Positions 1 through 5,903 of a stretch of DNA of 8,605 nucleotides are shown here, piece after piece. Source of the stretch: Alphaproteobacteria bacterium MarineAlpha10_Bin3 (lineage in GTDB: Bacteria; Pseudomonadota; Alphaproteobacteria; UBA8366; GCA-2717185); the NCBI GenBank assembly GCA_002937525.1, contig PTKA01000041.1, positions 1-8,605 of the forward strand. Direction: 5' to 3'. A program made the position numbers and the translations under genes. The notes beneath the pieces were generated by a model. The model was not told the origin of the DNA and searched no databases. It worked only from the letters and a program-made list of their open reading frames with translations. Every line of letters starts with the position of its first letter. Within the stretch, counting starts at the first letter, position 1.

Positions 1-37
1 ATAGGTCGCGACTAAATCTGAGCACGACGCGAGGAAT

Positions 38-1228
38 ATGGCCTACACTATCGGTGTTCCGAAGGAAACGGTGTCTGGAGAGCGACTTGTAGCGCTCACC
101 CCGGAAGTCGTATTGCGGCTCGCTAAGGCGGGCGCGACAATTAACATCGAATCAGGTGCCGGATCTTCTGCGCACTATTCCGATGCAGAGTATGAGAAGG
201 TGGGAGGGACCATTACCTCGCGCGAAAGTGCCCTGGCGTCGGACATTGTAGTTAAGGTTCAACCACCCTCCGATGATGAAATAGCCCTCCTGAAGCAAAA
301 TGGGGCCTACATCGGGTTTTTGAGCCCGCTCGATAGGCCTCAGGTATCTGCAGCACTGGCGCTACGTGGTACAACCGCCTTAAGCATGGAGATGGTGCCC
401 CGAATATCACGCGCCCAAAAAATGGACGCTCTCTCGGCACTGAGTTCTATCGGAGGGTATCGCGCTGTCCTTGAGGCAGCTACCAAACTTCCAAAGTTTT
501 TCCCGCTTCTCACCACGGCTGCCGGTACGGTTCGGCCCTCGAACGTATTGATATTGGGCGCCGGTGTTGCTGGTCTCCAGGCGATTGCGACCGCCAAGCG
601 GCTCGGCGCGATCGTCAGTGCGACCGATGTCCGCCCGGCCACCAAGGAACAGGTCGAATCGCTGGGCGGCGCCTTCATCGCGGTCGAGGACGAAGAATTC
701 GCCGCCGCCCAGACGTCGGGTGGCTACGCCAGGGAAATGAGCCCGGAATATCAGAAAAAGCAGGCGGCGCTGATCGCCCAGACCATCGCCAAGCAGGATA
801 TCGTCATCTGCACCGCGCTGATCCCGGGGCGGCCGGCGCCGGAACTGATCAGCAACGCCATGGTCAAATCCATGAAGCCGGGTTCGGTTATCGTCGATCT
901 GGCGGTCGAGGCGGGCGGTAATTGCGCGGCGTCCCGGCCGGGCAAGGTGATCGTGAAGCATGGCGTCAAGATTGTCGGCCATGCCAATGTGCCGGGCCGC
1001 ATCGCCGACGATGCCAGCCGGCTGTTCTCGCGCAATCTGCTTAGTTTTCTTACGCCGATGATCGATAGCGAAACCGGGACGCTGAACATCGATTACGACG
1101 ATGAAATAATCGCCGGGACGCTGGTGACCCGCGATGGCGCGGTCGTGCATGAAGCGATCCGCCAGGCCGAACCGAAACCCGCCAAGGCACCGGCCGAAAT
1201 ACAGGAGCATGTCGATGGCAACGGATAA
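38..1228 (+). CDS. pntAA: NAD(P) transhydrogenase subunit alpha, part 1 (NAD(H)-binding domain I)
   Basis: This 396-aa protein is the soluble NAD(H)-binding component of the proton-translocating transhydrogenase, which transfers hydride from NADH to NADP+ at the inner membrane. Residues 122-133 keep the R-Q-D-S pattern of the domain I 'RQD loop' (R122, Q127, D130, S133). A Rossmann GAGVAG lies at 174-179 and TDVRP at 196-200. ALIPGRPAP (260-268) and the stretch ending GGNC (293-296) are also family hallmarks. The length is close to the split R. rubrum PntAA (about 384 aa), with no membrane segments, as expected for the three-gene form. The ATG is preceded by GAGGA at 31-35 with a short spacer of 2 nt. 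The gene overlaps pntAB by 14 nt. Odd point: the first ~180 codons have GC3 near 58% (first 100 codons counted), against about 84% for 100 codons from position 602, so the gene looks like a mosaic of two sources. Function is secure; single origin is not. Confidence 0.95.
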   Translation: MAYTIGVPKETVSGERLVALTPEVVLRLAKAGATINIESGAGSSAHYSDAEYEKVGGTITSRESALASDIVVKVQPPSDDEIALLKQNGAYIGFLSPLDRPQVSAALALRGTTALSMEMVPRISRAQKMDALSALSSIGGYRAVLEAATKLPKFFPLLTTAAGTVRPSNVLILGAGVAGLQAIATAKRLGAIVSATDVRPATKEQVESLGGAFIAVEDEEFAAAQTSGGYAREMSPEYQKKQAALIAQTIAKQDIVICTALIPGRPAPELISNAMVKSMKPGSVIVDLAVEAGGNCAASRPGKVIVKHGVKIVGHANVPGRIADDASRLFSRNLLSFLTPMIDSETGTLNIDYDDEIIAGTLVTRDGAVVHEAIRQAEPKPAKAPAEIQEHVDGNG

Positions 1229-1640
1229 GGTGATCGAAGGTGCGGCCGATCTGGCGAACAACGCCAAGGCGCTGGCGGCGCAGGCCGAGGCGCTGATGGC
1301 GCAGGTCAACCAGCTCGCCGGGCAGCTTGCCAGCCAGGCGCAGCAGTCGGGTGGCGGCGACAGCTTCGTTTTCTTCGTGATGATCTTCGTGCTGTCGTGT
1401 TTCGTTGGCTATTACGTCGTGTGGAGCGTCACGCCGGCGTTGCATTCGCCGCTGATGAGCCTGACCAATGCGATTTCGTCGGTGATCATCGTCGGCGCCC
1501 TGATCGCCGCCGGGCCGGCCGATTTGAGCCTGGCCAAGGTATTCGGGTTCTTTGCCGTGATCCTGGCGTCGGTCAATATATTCGGCGGCTTCATCGTCTC
1601 GCAGCGCATGCTGTCCATGTTCAAGAAAAAAACCAACTGA
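1215..1640 (+). CDS. pntAB: NAD(P) transhydrogenase subunit alpha, part 2 (membrane subunit)
   Basis: This 141-aa membrane subunit supplies part of the proton channel (domain II). An Ala/Gln-rich helical N-terminus (about 5-45) is followed by three hydrophobic segments (about 51-71, 84-100 and 108-128). The conserved [14 protein letters not shown] stretch (77-90) and [13 protein letters not shown] (121-133) are typical of PntAB. The length matches the R. rubrum protein (about 139 aa). Two in-frame ATGs lie at 1209 and 1215. AGGAG at 1203-1207 is only 1 nt from the first but 7 nt from the second, so 1215 is preferred. Either choice overlaps the end of pntAA, which suggests translational coupling and fixed stoichiometry. 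pntB starts 17 nt after the stop. Confidence 0.93.
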   Translation: MATDKVIEGAADLANNAKALAAQAEALMAQVNQLAGQLASQAQQSGGGDSFVFFVMIFVLSCFVGYYVVWSVTPALHSPLMSLTNAISSVIIVGALIAAGPADLSLAKVFGFFAVILASVNIFGGFIVSQRMLSMFKKKTN

Positions 1641-1657
1641 TATAGGGCGGCTGCATC

Positions 1658-3058
1658 ATGAGCGAGAATCTCTCTGCCTTCGCCTATCTGATCGCCAGCG
1701 TGTGTTTCATCATGGCGCTGCGCGGGTTGTCGTCGCCGGTGACGGCGCGCCGGGGAAACCTTCTGGGCATGGCGGGCATGACCATTGCGATCGTCACCAC
1801 CCTGGCCTCGCCCGGCGTGATGAGCTTCACCATGATCCTGATCGGCATGCTGATCGGCGGCGCGATTGGCACGGTCGTGGCGCTGAAGATAAAGATGACG
1901 GCGTTGCCGGAACTTGTCGCCGCGTTCCACAGCCTGGTCGGGCTGGCCGCCGTGCTGGTGGCGGCGGCGGCGTATTACGAGCCGCAAGCCTATGGCATCG
2001 GGGTCGCCGGCAATATACCCATCGGCAGCCTGATCGAGATGAGCATCGGCACCGTCATCGGCGCCGTCACCTTCACCGGGTCGATCATCGCCTTCGCCAA
2101 GTTGCAGGGTACTATGAGCGGCGCGCCGGTCGTCTTTGCCGGCCAGCACGCGCTCAACGCGCTGCTCGGTCTGTTGCTGTTCGGCCTGATTTTCTGGTTC
2201 GTCGGCGACCAGAACGCCGGCCTGTTCTGGATGATCGTGCTGTTAAGCTGCCTGATGGGCGTGCTGATCATCATTCCCATCGGCGGCGCCGATATGCCGG
2301 TCGTCATCTCGATGCTGAACAGCTATTCCGGCTGGGCGGCGTGCGGCATCGGCTTCACCTTGTCGAACCCGGCCCTGATCGTGACCGGCGCCCTGGTCGG
2401 ATCGTCCGGCGCAATCCTCAGCTACATTATGTGCAAGGGCATGAACCGGTCGTTCATCAGCGTCATTCTGGGCGGGTTCGGCACCGAGAACGGCGGACCG
2501 GCGGCCGGCGGCGAGGACGGCGACAAGACCGTGCGCCGGGGCAGCGCCGCCGACGCCGCCTTCATCATGAAGAACGCAGGCAGCGTGATCATCGTTCCCG
2601 GCTATGGCATGGCGGTGGCCCAGGCGCAGCACGCCTTGCGCGAAATGTGCGATATGCTGAAAGCCGAAGGCATCAAGGTCAGCTACGCCATCCATCCGGT
2701 CGCCGGGCGTATGCCGGGCCACATGAACGTCCTGCTGGCGGAAGCCAACGTCCCCTATGACGAGGTGTTCGAACTGGATTCGATCAACCGGGATTTCCCA
2801 TCGGCCGATGTCGCCTTCGTGATCGGCGCCAACGACGTGACCAACCCGGTCGCCAAGACCGACCCGGACAGCCCGATCTACGGCATGCCGATCCTCGATG
2901 TGGAAAACGCCGGCACCGTGCTGTTCGTCAAGCGCTCGCTCAGCCCCGGCTATGCCGGCGTCGATAACGTGCTGTTCTACCGCGACAGCACGATGATGTT
3001 GTTCGGCGACGCCAAGGCGATGTGCGAAGGCATCGTCAACGCCATGGACGCGATGTAA
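1658..3058 (+). CDS. pntB: NAD(P) transhydrogenase subunit beta (channel and NADP(H)-binding domain III)
   Basis: This 466-aa inner-membrane protein completes the transhydrogenase. The first ~260 residues form several hydrophobic helices, and the C-terminal ~180 residues form the cytoplasmic NADP(H)-binding domain. His91, in AFHSLVGLAAVL (89-100), sits at the position of the E. coli proton-channel His91. D212, in GGADMPVV, corresponds to the conserved channel-proximal Asp. Domain III shows GYGMAVAQAQH (315-325), HPVAGRMPGHMNVLLAEA (346-363), GANDVTNP (390-397) and KRS (425-427), which in this family contact NADP(H). The length matches R. rubrum PntB (about 464 aa). A modest SD (AGGGCGG, 1644-1650) lies 7 nt before the ATG. 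It is the last gene of the pnt operon, followed by a hairpin and an AT-rich gap. No defects were seen. Confidence 0.96.
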   Translation: MSENLSAFAYLIASVCFIMALRGLSSPVTARRGNLLGMAGMTIAIVTTLASPGVMSFTMILIGMLIGGAIGTVVALKIKMTALPELVAAFHSLVGLAAVLVAAAAYYEPQAYGIGVAGNIPIGSLIEMSIGTVIGAVTFTGSIIAFAKLQGTMSGAPVVFAGQHALNALLGLLLFGLIFWFVGDQNAGLFWMIVLLSCLMGVLIIIPIGGADMPVVISMLNSYSGWAACGIGFTLSNPALIVTGALVGSSGAILSYIMCKGMNRSFISVILGGFGTENGGPAAGGEDGDKTVRRGSAADAAFIMKNAGSVIIVPGYGMAVAQAQHALREMCDMLKAEGIKVSYAIHPVAGRMPGHMNVLLAEANVPYDEVFELDSINRDFPSADVAFVIGANDVTNPVAKTDPDSPIYGMPILDVENAGTVLFVKRSLSPGYAGVDNVLFYRDSTMMLFGDAKAMCEGIVNAMDAM

Positions 3059-3099
3059 TCCATCACTGCCGGGGGACCGCGTGAATCGCCCATCATGGG

Positions 3100-3141
3100 T
3101 TTTCGCGATGCGGCCGTTTTGCGCCCATTTCGCGGCGAAAA
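3100..3141 (+). terminator. Inverted-repeat hairpin downstream of pntB, possible transcript 3' end
   Basis: TTTTCGC (3100-3106) and GCGAAAA (3135-3141) are perfect 7-nt complements. An alternative fold pairs CGCGA (3104-3108) with TCGCG (3130-3134) around a GGC/GCC inner stem. The position 42 nt after the pntB stop suits an mRNA 3'-end or stabilising structure. It is not a classical intrinsic terminator on either strand because no T-run follows the stem in the direction of transcription. Confidence 0.3.
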
Positions 3142-3267
3142 TAAAATCCAGCCATAATGTATTTGTTAACTAATTCAGGCTACAGTGAATAAATCAAATT
3201 GGAACGGTGCTTGAACTGAAAAATAATGGCGGTGCAATTAAACTTCAATCATGTATTTGGTAAATAT

Positions 3268-3280
3268 TATTACAGTAATA
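3268..3280. promoter_or_regulatory. Perfect 13-bp palindrome, candidate operator
   Basis: TATTAC-A-GTAATA is a perfect odd-length palindrome with 6-nt arms, in the AT-rich island 15 nt upstream of the CRP-like site. Such symmetry fits a dimeric regulator. The regulator is unknown, and AT-richness raises the chance of a coincidental palindrome. Confidence 0.3.
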
Positions 3281-3295
3281 GTTAGATAAATATAT

Positions 3296-3311
3296 TGTGA
3301 TCTATGTCACT
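3296..3311 (+). promoter_or_regulatory. CRP-type (Crp/Fnr family) binding site
   Basis: TGTGA-N6-TCACT matches the classical CRP consensus TGTGA-N6-TCACA at 9 of 10 defined bases. Its centre (3303.5) lies at -41.5 relative to a start site placed 7 nt after the -10 element at 3333-3338, which is the canonical class II activator position. The match is seen directly. Binding by a cAMP-receptor protein in this organism is inferred, and an FNR/DNR-type homologue is an alternative. Confidence 0.55.
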
Positions 3312-3338
3312 GACGAATATACTTGAAAATTCTATATT
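3310..3338 (+). promoter_or_regulatory. Candidate sigma70-type promoter for the small exported-protein gene
   Basis: A weak -35 (CTGACG, 3310-3315) and a good -10 (TATATT, 3333-3338, 5 of 6) are separated by 17 nt. The likely start at about 3345 leaves a ~110-nt leader before the ATG at 3455. A weak -35 overlapped by an activator site is the expected architecture of a class II activated promoter. An overlapping alternative is TTGAAA (3323-3328), 18 nt, TATTAA (3347-3352). Confidence 0.45.
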
Positions 3339-3454
3339 ATAACCAATATTAACTGTAGCCCCAAATCTGAAGGGGGCGGGGAGACTTGGTTGCATAACGC
3401 GCGAATTTGGGAGATGCGCAAATCCAATGGGCGAGTATTCGAAAGGAGATTGAC

Positions 3455-3766
3455 ATGACACGCTCAACAATTACAGCAATCGGTACGGCATTCGCGATGA
3501 TGGTTTTCGCGGCCCCGTCAATGGCGCAAGCGGTTTGCGGCAAACACGCCGATATCGTTGAACGCTTGCGTAACGGATACGAAGAACAGCAGAGTTCCGC
3601 CGGCACCGCCGCCAATGGCAGCCTGGTGGAAGTATTCGCCTCCAAGAACGGCAACTGGACGATTCTCTTTACCCGGCCCGGTGGCATGACCTGTCTGGTG
3701 GCGGCCGGTGAAAACTGGCAGGTCAACAAGGAACCGTTCAAGGTCGTCTCGGGCCCGATGCTTTGA
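3455..3766 (+). CDS. Small exported protein of unknown function
   Basis: This encodes a 103-aa protein that I cannot assign to a named family. Residues 1-26 form a typical Sec signal peptide: a short basic start (MTR), a hydrophobic core, and an Ala-x-Ala cleavage motif (AQA, 24-26) giving a mature form of about 77 residues beginning VCGK. The mature part holds two cysteines (C28, C80) that could form a periplasmic disulfide. It also has a C-terminal pattern rich in aromatic residues and glycine (NWTILFTRPGGMTCLVAAGENW, with W68, C80 and W88). The start at 3455 is chosen because AAGGAG (3443-3448) lies 6 nt upstream and the signal peptide begins there; the in-frame ATG at 3407 has neither. 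The gene stands alone after the AT-rich control region and converges with the DUF3179 gene, 19 nt apart. A stress or envelope role is only a guess. Confidence 0.85.
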   Translation: MTRSTITAIGTAFAMMVFAAPSMAQAVCGKHADIVERLRNGYEEQQSSAGTAANGSLVEVFASKNGNWTILFTRPGGMTCLVAAGENWQVNKEPFKVVSGPML

Positions 3767-3785
3767 GACCCGAACGCGATGACCT

Positions 3786-4757
3786 TCACGGCAGGCGGTG
3801 AATTTTTGCTTCCGGGAAGAACGCGTGGAACGCAAACGCGAAATCAATGAAATAGGCAATGTCGCGCCCACCGCGCTGCACGGTAACGCTGCCGACATCC
3901 TTGCCGCGTGCGATGGTGGCGGTATCGAGCGCTGAATTCTGGCCCGGCTTCCACCGTATGACGACGCCGCCATCGAGGCGGATTTCCTTTTTTTGCCGCA
4001 GCAGCGCAAGGCTCCAGCCCTGCGAGCGGTCGCCAAGCGAGACGACGCGCGACAGCGGCGGCACGCCCGGCGGCATGGCGCCGCCATACAAGAACGGCCG
4101 CGCCAGCGAATCATAGCCGCTATAGGGGTTGGCGCCATAGGCCCGCATTCCGGGGTTGGTCGGGACCAGCACCTGGCCGCGCGGCGCGCGGGCCTTGAAA
4201 TCGGCCCAGGATTCGAGCCTGGAGGGCAGGATTTTCAATTCCTTGCCGGTCAATTCTCCGATGATCCCCTGGCCAAGGAACTGCTGCCACCAGCTTTCGG
4301 TCTGCCGGTCATACATGACGAGGTCGGAATTGCGCAGCTTGCCGGTGGTGCCGAAATCCAGCACGCGGCCGTCCAGCCGCCGGTCGAACACCACCGCGGT
4401 ATTGCACAGCGGGCAGAAGGTCACGGTGACCGGAACGCCGCCGATCGAATCGTTGACGATTTCATGCCAGATCAGAATATTCAACGGATAGGCCTTGGCG
4501 ACGCCGTTGACGATCAGCCCGATCACCGGTTCGGTATCGCTTAGCCGTTTTGCCGCATCGACCGCAACGAAGGTCGGGTTGTCGACCGCCGGGATGCCAT
4601 CCTTGGGCACCCCGCCGGAAAAGATTTCGCCGTATTCGACAGTGCGCTTGTCGAAATCCGTATGCGGCCACTCGCCTTGCCAAAGGGCCGGATTGGCCGC
4701 GCCAAGCCCGGCATGGAACAGGACCAGCGCGAAGACGCCATATGACAGTTTTCTCAT
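3786..4757 (-). CDS. DUF3179 family exported protein
   Basis: This 323-aa protein belongs to the DUF3179 family, whose biochemical role is unknown. Residues 1 to about 22 are a signal peptide (MRKL, hydrophobic core, ending GAAN), so the protein is probably periplasmic. The family core is clear: AYPLNILIWHEIVND (89-103), then VPVTVTFCPLCNTAVVFDR (108-126) with a C115-x-x-C118 pair. GTTGKLRNSDLVMYDR (136-151) and a W156-W157 pair follow, and a C-terminal FAFAFHAFFP (306-315) closes the domain. The CxxC pair and nearby His98/Glu99 suggest metal binding or thiol redox chemistry, but that is inference. The ATG at 4757 has no Shine-Dalgarno and overlaps the stop of a 48-codon upstream ORF as ATGA, so translation is probably coupled to it. 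A TTG at 4793 would add 12 residues but would push the signal sequence inward, so it is not preferred. The gene runs toward the small exported-protein gene. Confidence 0.88.
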   Translation of the reverse strand: MRKLSYGVFALVLFHAGLGAANPALWQGEWPHTDFDKRTVEYGEIFSGGVPKDGIPAVDNPTFVAVDAAKRLSDTEPVIGLIVNGVAKAYPLNILIWHEIVNDSIGGVPVTVTFCPLCNTAVVFDRRLDGRVLDFGTTGKLRNSDLVMYDRQTESWWQQFLGQGIIGELTGKELKILPSRLESWADFKARAPRGQVLVPTNPGMRAYGANPYSGYDSLARPFLYGGAMPPGVPPLSRVVSLGDRSQGWSLALLRQKKEIRLDGGVVIRWKPGQNSALDTATIARGKDVGSVTVQRGGRDIAYFIDFAFAFHAFFPEAKIHRLP

Positions 4758-4900
4758 GATCGAAATTGTGTCGCCGATCTTGCCATCGGGCAAGTCACGT
4801 TGGCGTGAAAGCGCTGTTGCGCGGCAGGCGGCTCCCGGATATCGATTTTCTCGACCTCGCCAGCGAAGCCGGGACCGACTTGGCGGATGGAGATCGCCAT
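4754..4900 (-). pseudogene. 48-codon ORF, probable remnant of a TauD/TfdA-type dioxygenase N-terminus
   Basis: Read on the minus strand, an ATG at 4900 opens a 48-aa frame that ends in TGA at 4756-4754. Its start has a good Shine-Dalgarno (AAAGGGAG, 4913-4906, 5 nt away). Residues 1-24 (MAISIRQVGPGFAGEV, then KIDIREP at 18-24) resemble the first strand region of TauD/TfdA alpha-ketoglutarate-dependent dioxygenases, which often begin with a pattern like 'IxxLxPxxGAEVxGIDLxxPL'. After residue ~25 the resemblance stops, and the catalytic HxD...H residues and the remaining ~250 residues are absent. The stop overlaps the DUF3179 start (ATGA), so the fragment may now serve as a translated leader for that gene. 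Alternatives are a genuine small protein or chance resemblance. The assignment rests on pattern memory, not on a search. Confidence 0.5.
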
Positions 4901-4963
4901 ATCGACTCCCTTTCGCAGCGCTCCTTGCTATAAGGTAACCAACCGGAATGCAGGAGACAAGCG

Positions 4964-5647
4964 ATGCTGAAATTCTACTACAACACCGGGCCGAACCCGG
5001 CCAAGGTGGCGCTTTTTCTCGAAGAAGCCGGGCTGGAATATGACCTTATTGCGGTCGATACCCGCAAAGGCGAACAGTTCACGCCGGACTATCTGGCGAT
5101 AAACCCGAACGCCAAGGCGCCGAGCCTGGTCGATGGCGACGTAACACTGTTCGACAGCAACGCGATCCTGCTGTATCTGGCCGAAAAGACCGGCCGCTTC
5201 CTGCCTTCCGACACGCCGGCCGCGCGCGGCGAATTGCTGTCCTGGCTGATGTTCGTCGCCACCGGCATTGGCCCCTATTCGGGCCAGTCGGTGCATTTTC
5301 AGGCCCACGCGCCGGAAAAACTACCCTATGCGATCAACCGCTACCGTTTCGAGGCGAAGCGCCATTACGCCATCCTCGACGACCGGCTGGCGAACCGCGC
5401 CTATATCCTGGGCGAGCGTTATACCATCGTCGATATGGCGGCCTGGGGCTGGGCCCGGCTGATACCGCGCGTGCTGGACGATGCGGCGTGGCAGGATTTG
5501 ACCAACCTCAAGCGGCTGATCGATGAAATCGACGCGCGGCCCGCCGCTCGGCGCGCCGCCGCGTTGAAGGACCGCCATGTCTTCAAGACCGAAATGGACG
5601 CCGATGCGCACCGCTTCATGTTCCCGTCCAACATCGGTTACAGCTGA
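4964..5647 (+). CDS. Glutathione S-transferase family protein (YfcG/YghU-like)
   Basis: This 227-aa cytosolic protein has the two-domain GST architecture. The N-terminal thioredoxin-like domain (about 1-80) carries NPNAKAPSLVDGD (47-59) with the cis-proline site at P53, and LFDSNAILLYLAEK (62-75), whose Asp-Ser contacts the glutathione gamma-glutamyl group. The N-terminal Thr8 and Asn11 resemble the Thr/Asn catalytic positions of nu-class enzymes such as E. coli YfcG, which act as disulfide-bond reductases rather than classic conjugating enzymes. The helical C-terminal domain contains GPYSGQSVHFQAHAPEK (103-119), typical of that group, and YTIVDMAAWGW (153-163) with the conserved N-capping Thr/Asp. 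AGGAG (4952-4956) lies 7 nt before the ATG. It is transcribed divergently from the DUF3179 gene and appears monocistronic. The substrate cannot be told from sequence. Confidence 0.92.
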   Translation: MLKFYYNTGPNPAKVALFLEEAGLEYDLIAVDTRKGEQFTPDYLAINPNAKAPSLVDGDVTLFDSNAILLYLAEKTGRFLPSDTPAARGELLSWLMFVATGIGPYSGQSVHFQAHAPEKLPYAINRYRFEAKRHYAILDDRLANRAYILGERYTIVDMAAWGWARLIPRVLDDAAWQDLTNLKRLIDEIDARPAARRAAALKDRHVFKTEMDADAHRFMFPSNIGYS

Positions 5648-5677
5648 TTGCACCGTGAACAGGGCGGCGGAATTTGC

Positions 5678-5706
5678 TTGCAATCTGGAGAAAATACTAT
5701 TATATT
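5678..5706 (+). promoter_or_regulatory. Candidate promoter for the cyclase-dgcN-dgcA unit
   Basis: TTGCAA (5678-5683) and TATATT (5701-5706) are separated by 17 nt in a locally AT-rich stretch after the GST stop. The -35 matches 4 of 6 and the -10 5 of 6 of the sigma70 consensus. A start near 5713 would give a leader of about 190 nt before the TTG at 5904. No CRP-like site was seen over it. Confidence 0.4.
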
Positions 5707-5821
5707 CCTAATTTAGGTAAGGTAGATTTGTGTGCGATGTATATGAATGCTAAGGAATAAAACGCATTGCGGTACGGCTGGCATTGTCTTTTGAATTTTC
5801 GCGGGTTGAGTGTAATTTTCG

Positions 5822-5864
5822 GATCGGCGCCAAGCCATCGCTGGCTTTGTGCGACGGCGCCATC
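5822..5864 (+). promoter_or_regulatory. Strong hairpin in the cyclase leader, possible cis-regulatory RNA
   Basis: Nested complementary arms fold into one stem. GGCGCC (5826-5831) pairs with GGCGCC (5856-5861), and AAGCCA (5832-5837) pairs with TGGCTT (5842-5847) across a TCGC tetraloop. GAT (5822-5824) pairs with ATC (5862-5864) at the base. Unpaired parts are C5825 and an 8-nt bulge at 5848-5855. The stem lies 27 nt upstream of the GGAGG at 5892-5896. There is no U-run, so it is not an intrinsic terminator. If translation really starts at 5784 the repeat would be coding, which weakens the call. Confidence 0.4.
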
Positions 5865-5903
5865 GTTCCCATGTATAGGGGAAGCAGGACCGGAGGATAT
5901 AAA

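Larger units (their letters stand above)
3059..3454. other. Gene-free intergenic region with AT-rich island
   Basis: This 396-nt gap separates pntB from the small exported-protein gene. The first ~80 nt are GC-rich and hold the post-pntB hairpin. From about 3142 the base composition falls sharply: hand counts give 35%, 20% and 28% GC for 3181-3240, 3241-3300 and 3301-3360. From about 3367 it becomes GC-rich again and looks like a 5' leader. No credible coding frame is present on either strand. The island holds the palindrome, CRP-like site and promoter listed separately. Confidence 0.8.

Noticed and set aside
407..1309. 300-codon minus-strand frame opposite pntAA
   Set aside because: It is a shadow of the conserved PntAA frame, with no family resemblance and no plausible start signal.
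1702..2760. 352-codon plus-strand frame inside pntB
   Set aside because: The product is extremely Arg/His-rich, a typical +1-frame artefact of a GC-rich membrane-protein gene.
3128..3140. TTTCGCGGCGAAA near-palindrome as a stand-alone operator
   Set aside because: It is part of the larger post-pntB hairpin, and its short arms are better explained by that structure.
3767..3785. Bidirectional terminator between the converging small-protein and DUF3179 genes
   Set aside because: The 19-nt gap contains no stem-loop or T-run on either strand.
4929..4934. TATAAG as a -10 element for the GST gene
   Set aside because: No acceptable -35 lies 16-18 nt upstream, so a promoter cannot be supported.
5737..5760. 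Seven-codon upstream ORF in the cyclase leader
   Set aside because: It has no convincing SD, and a frame this short is expected by chance; nothing marks it as a leader peptide.
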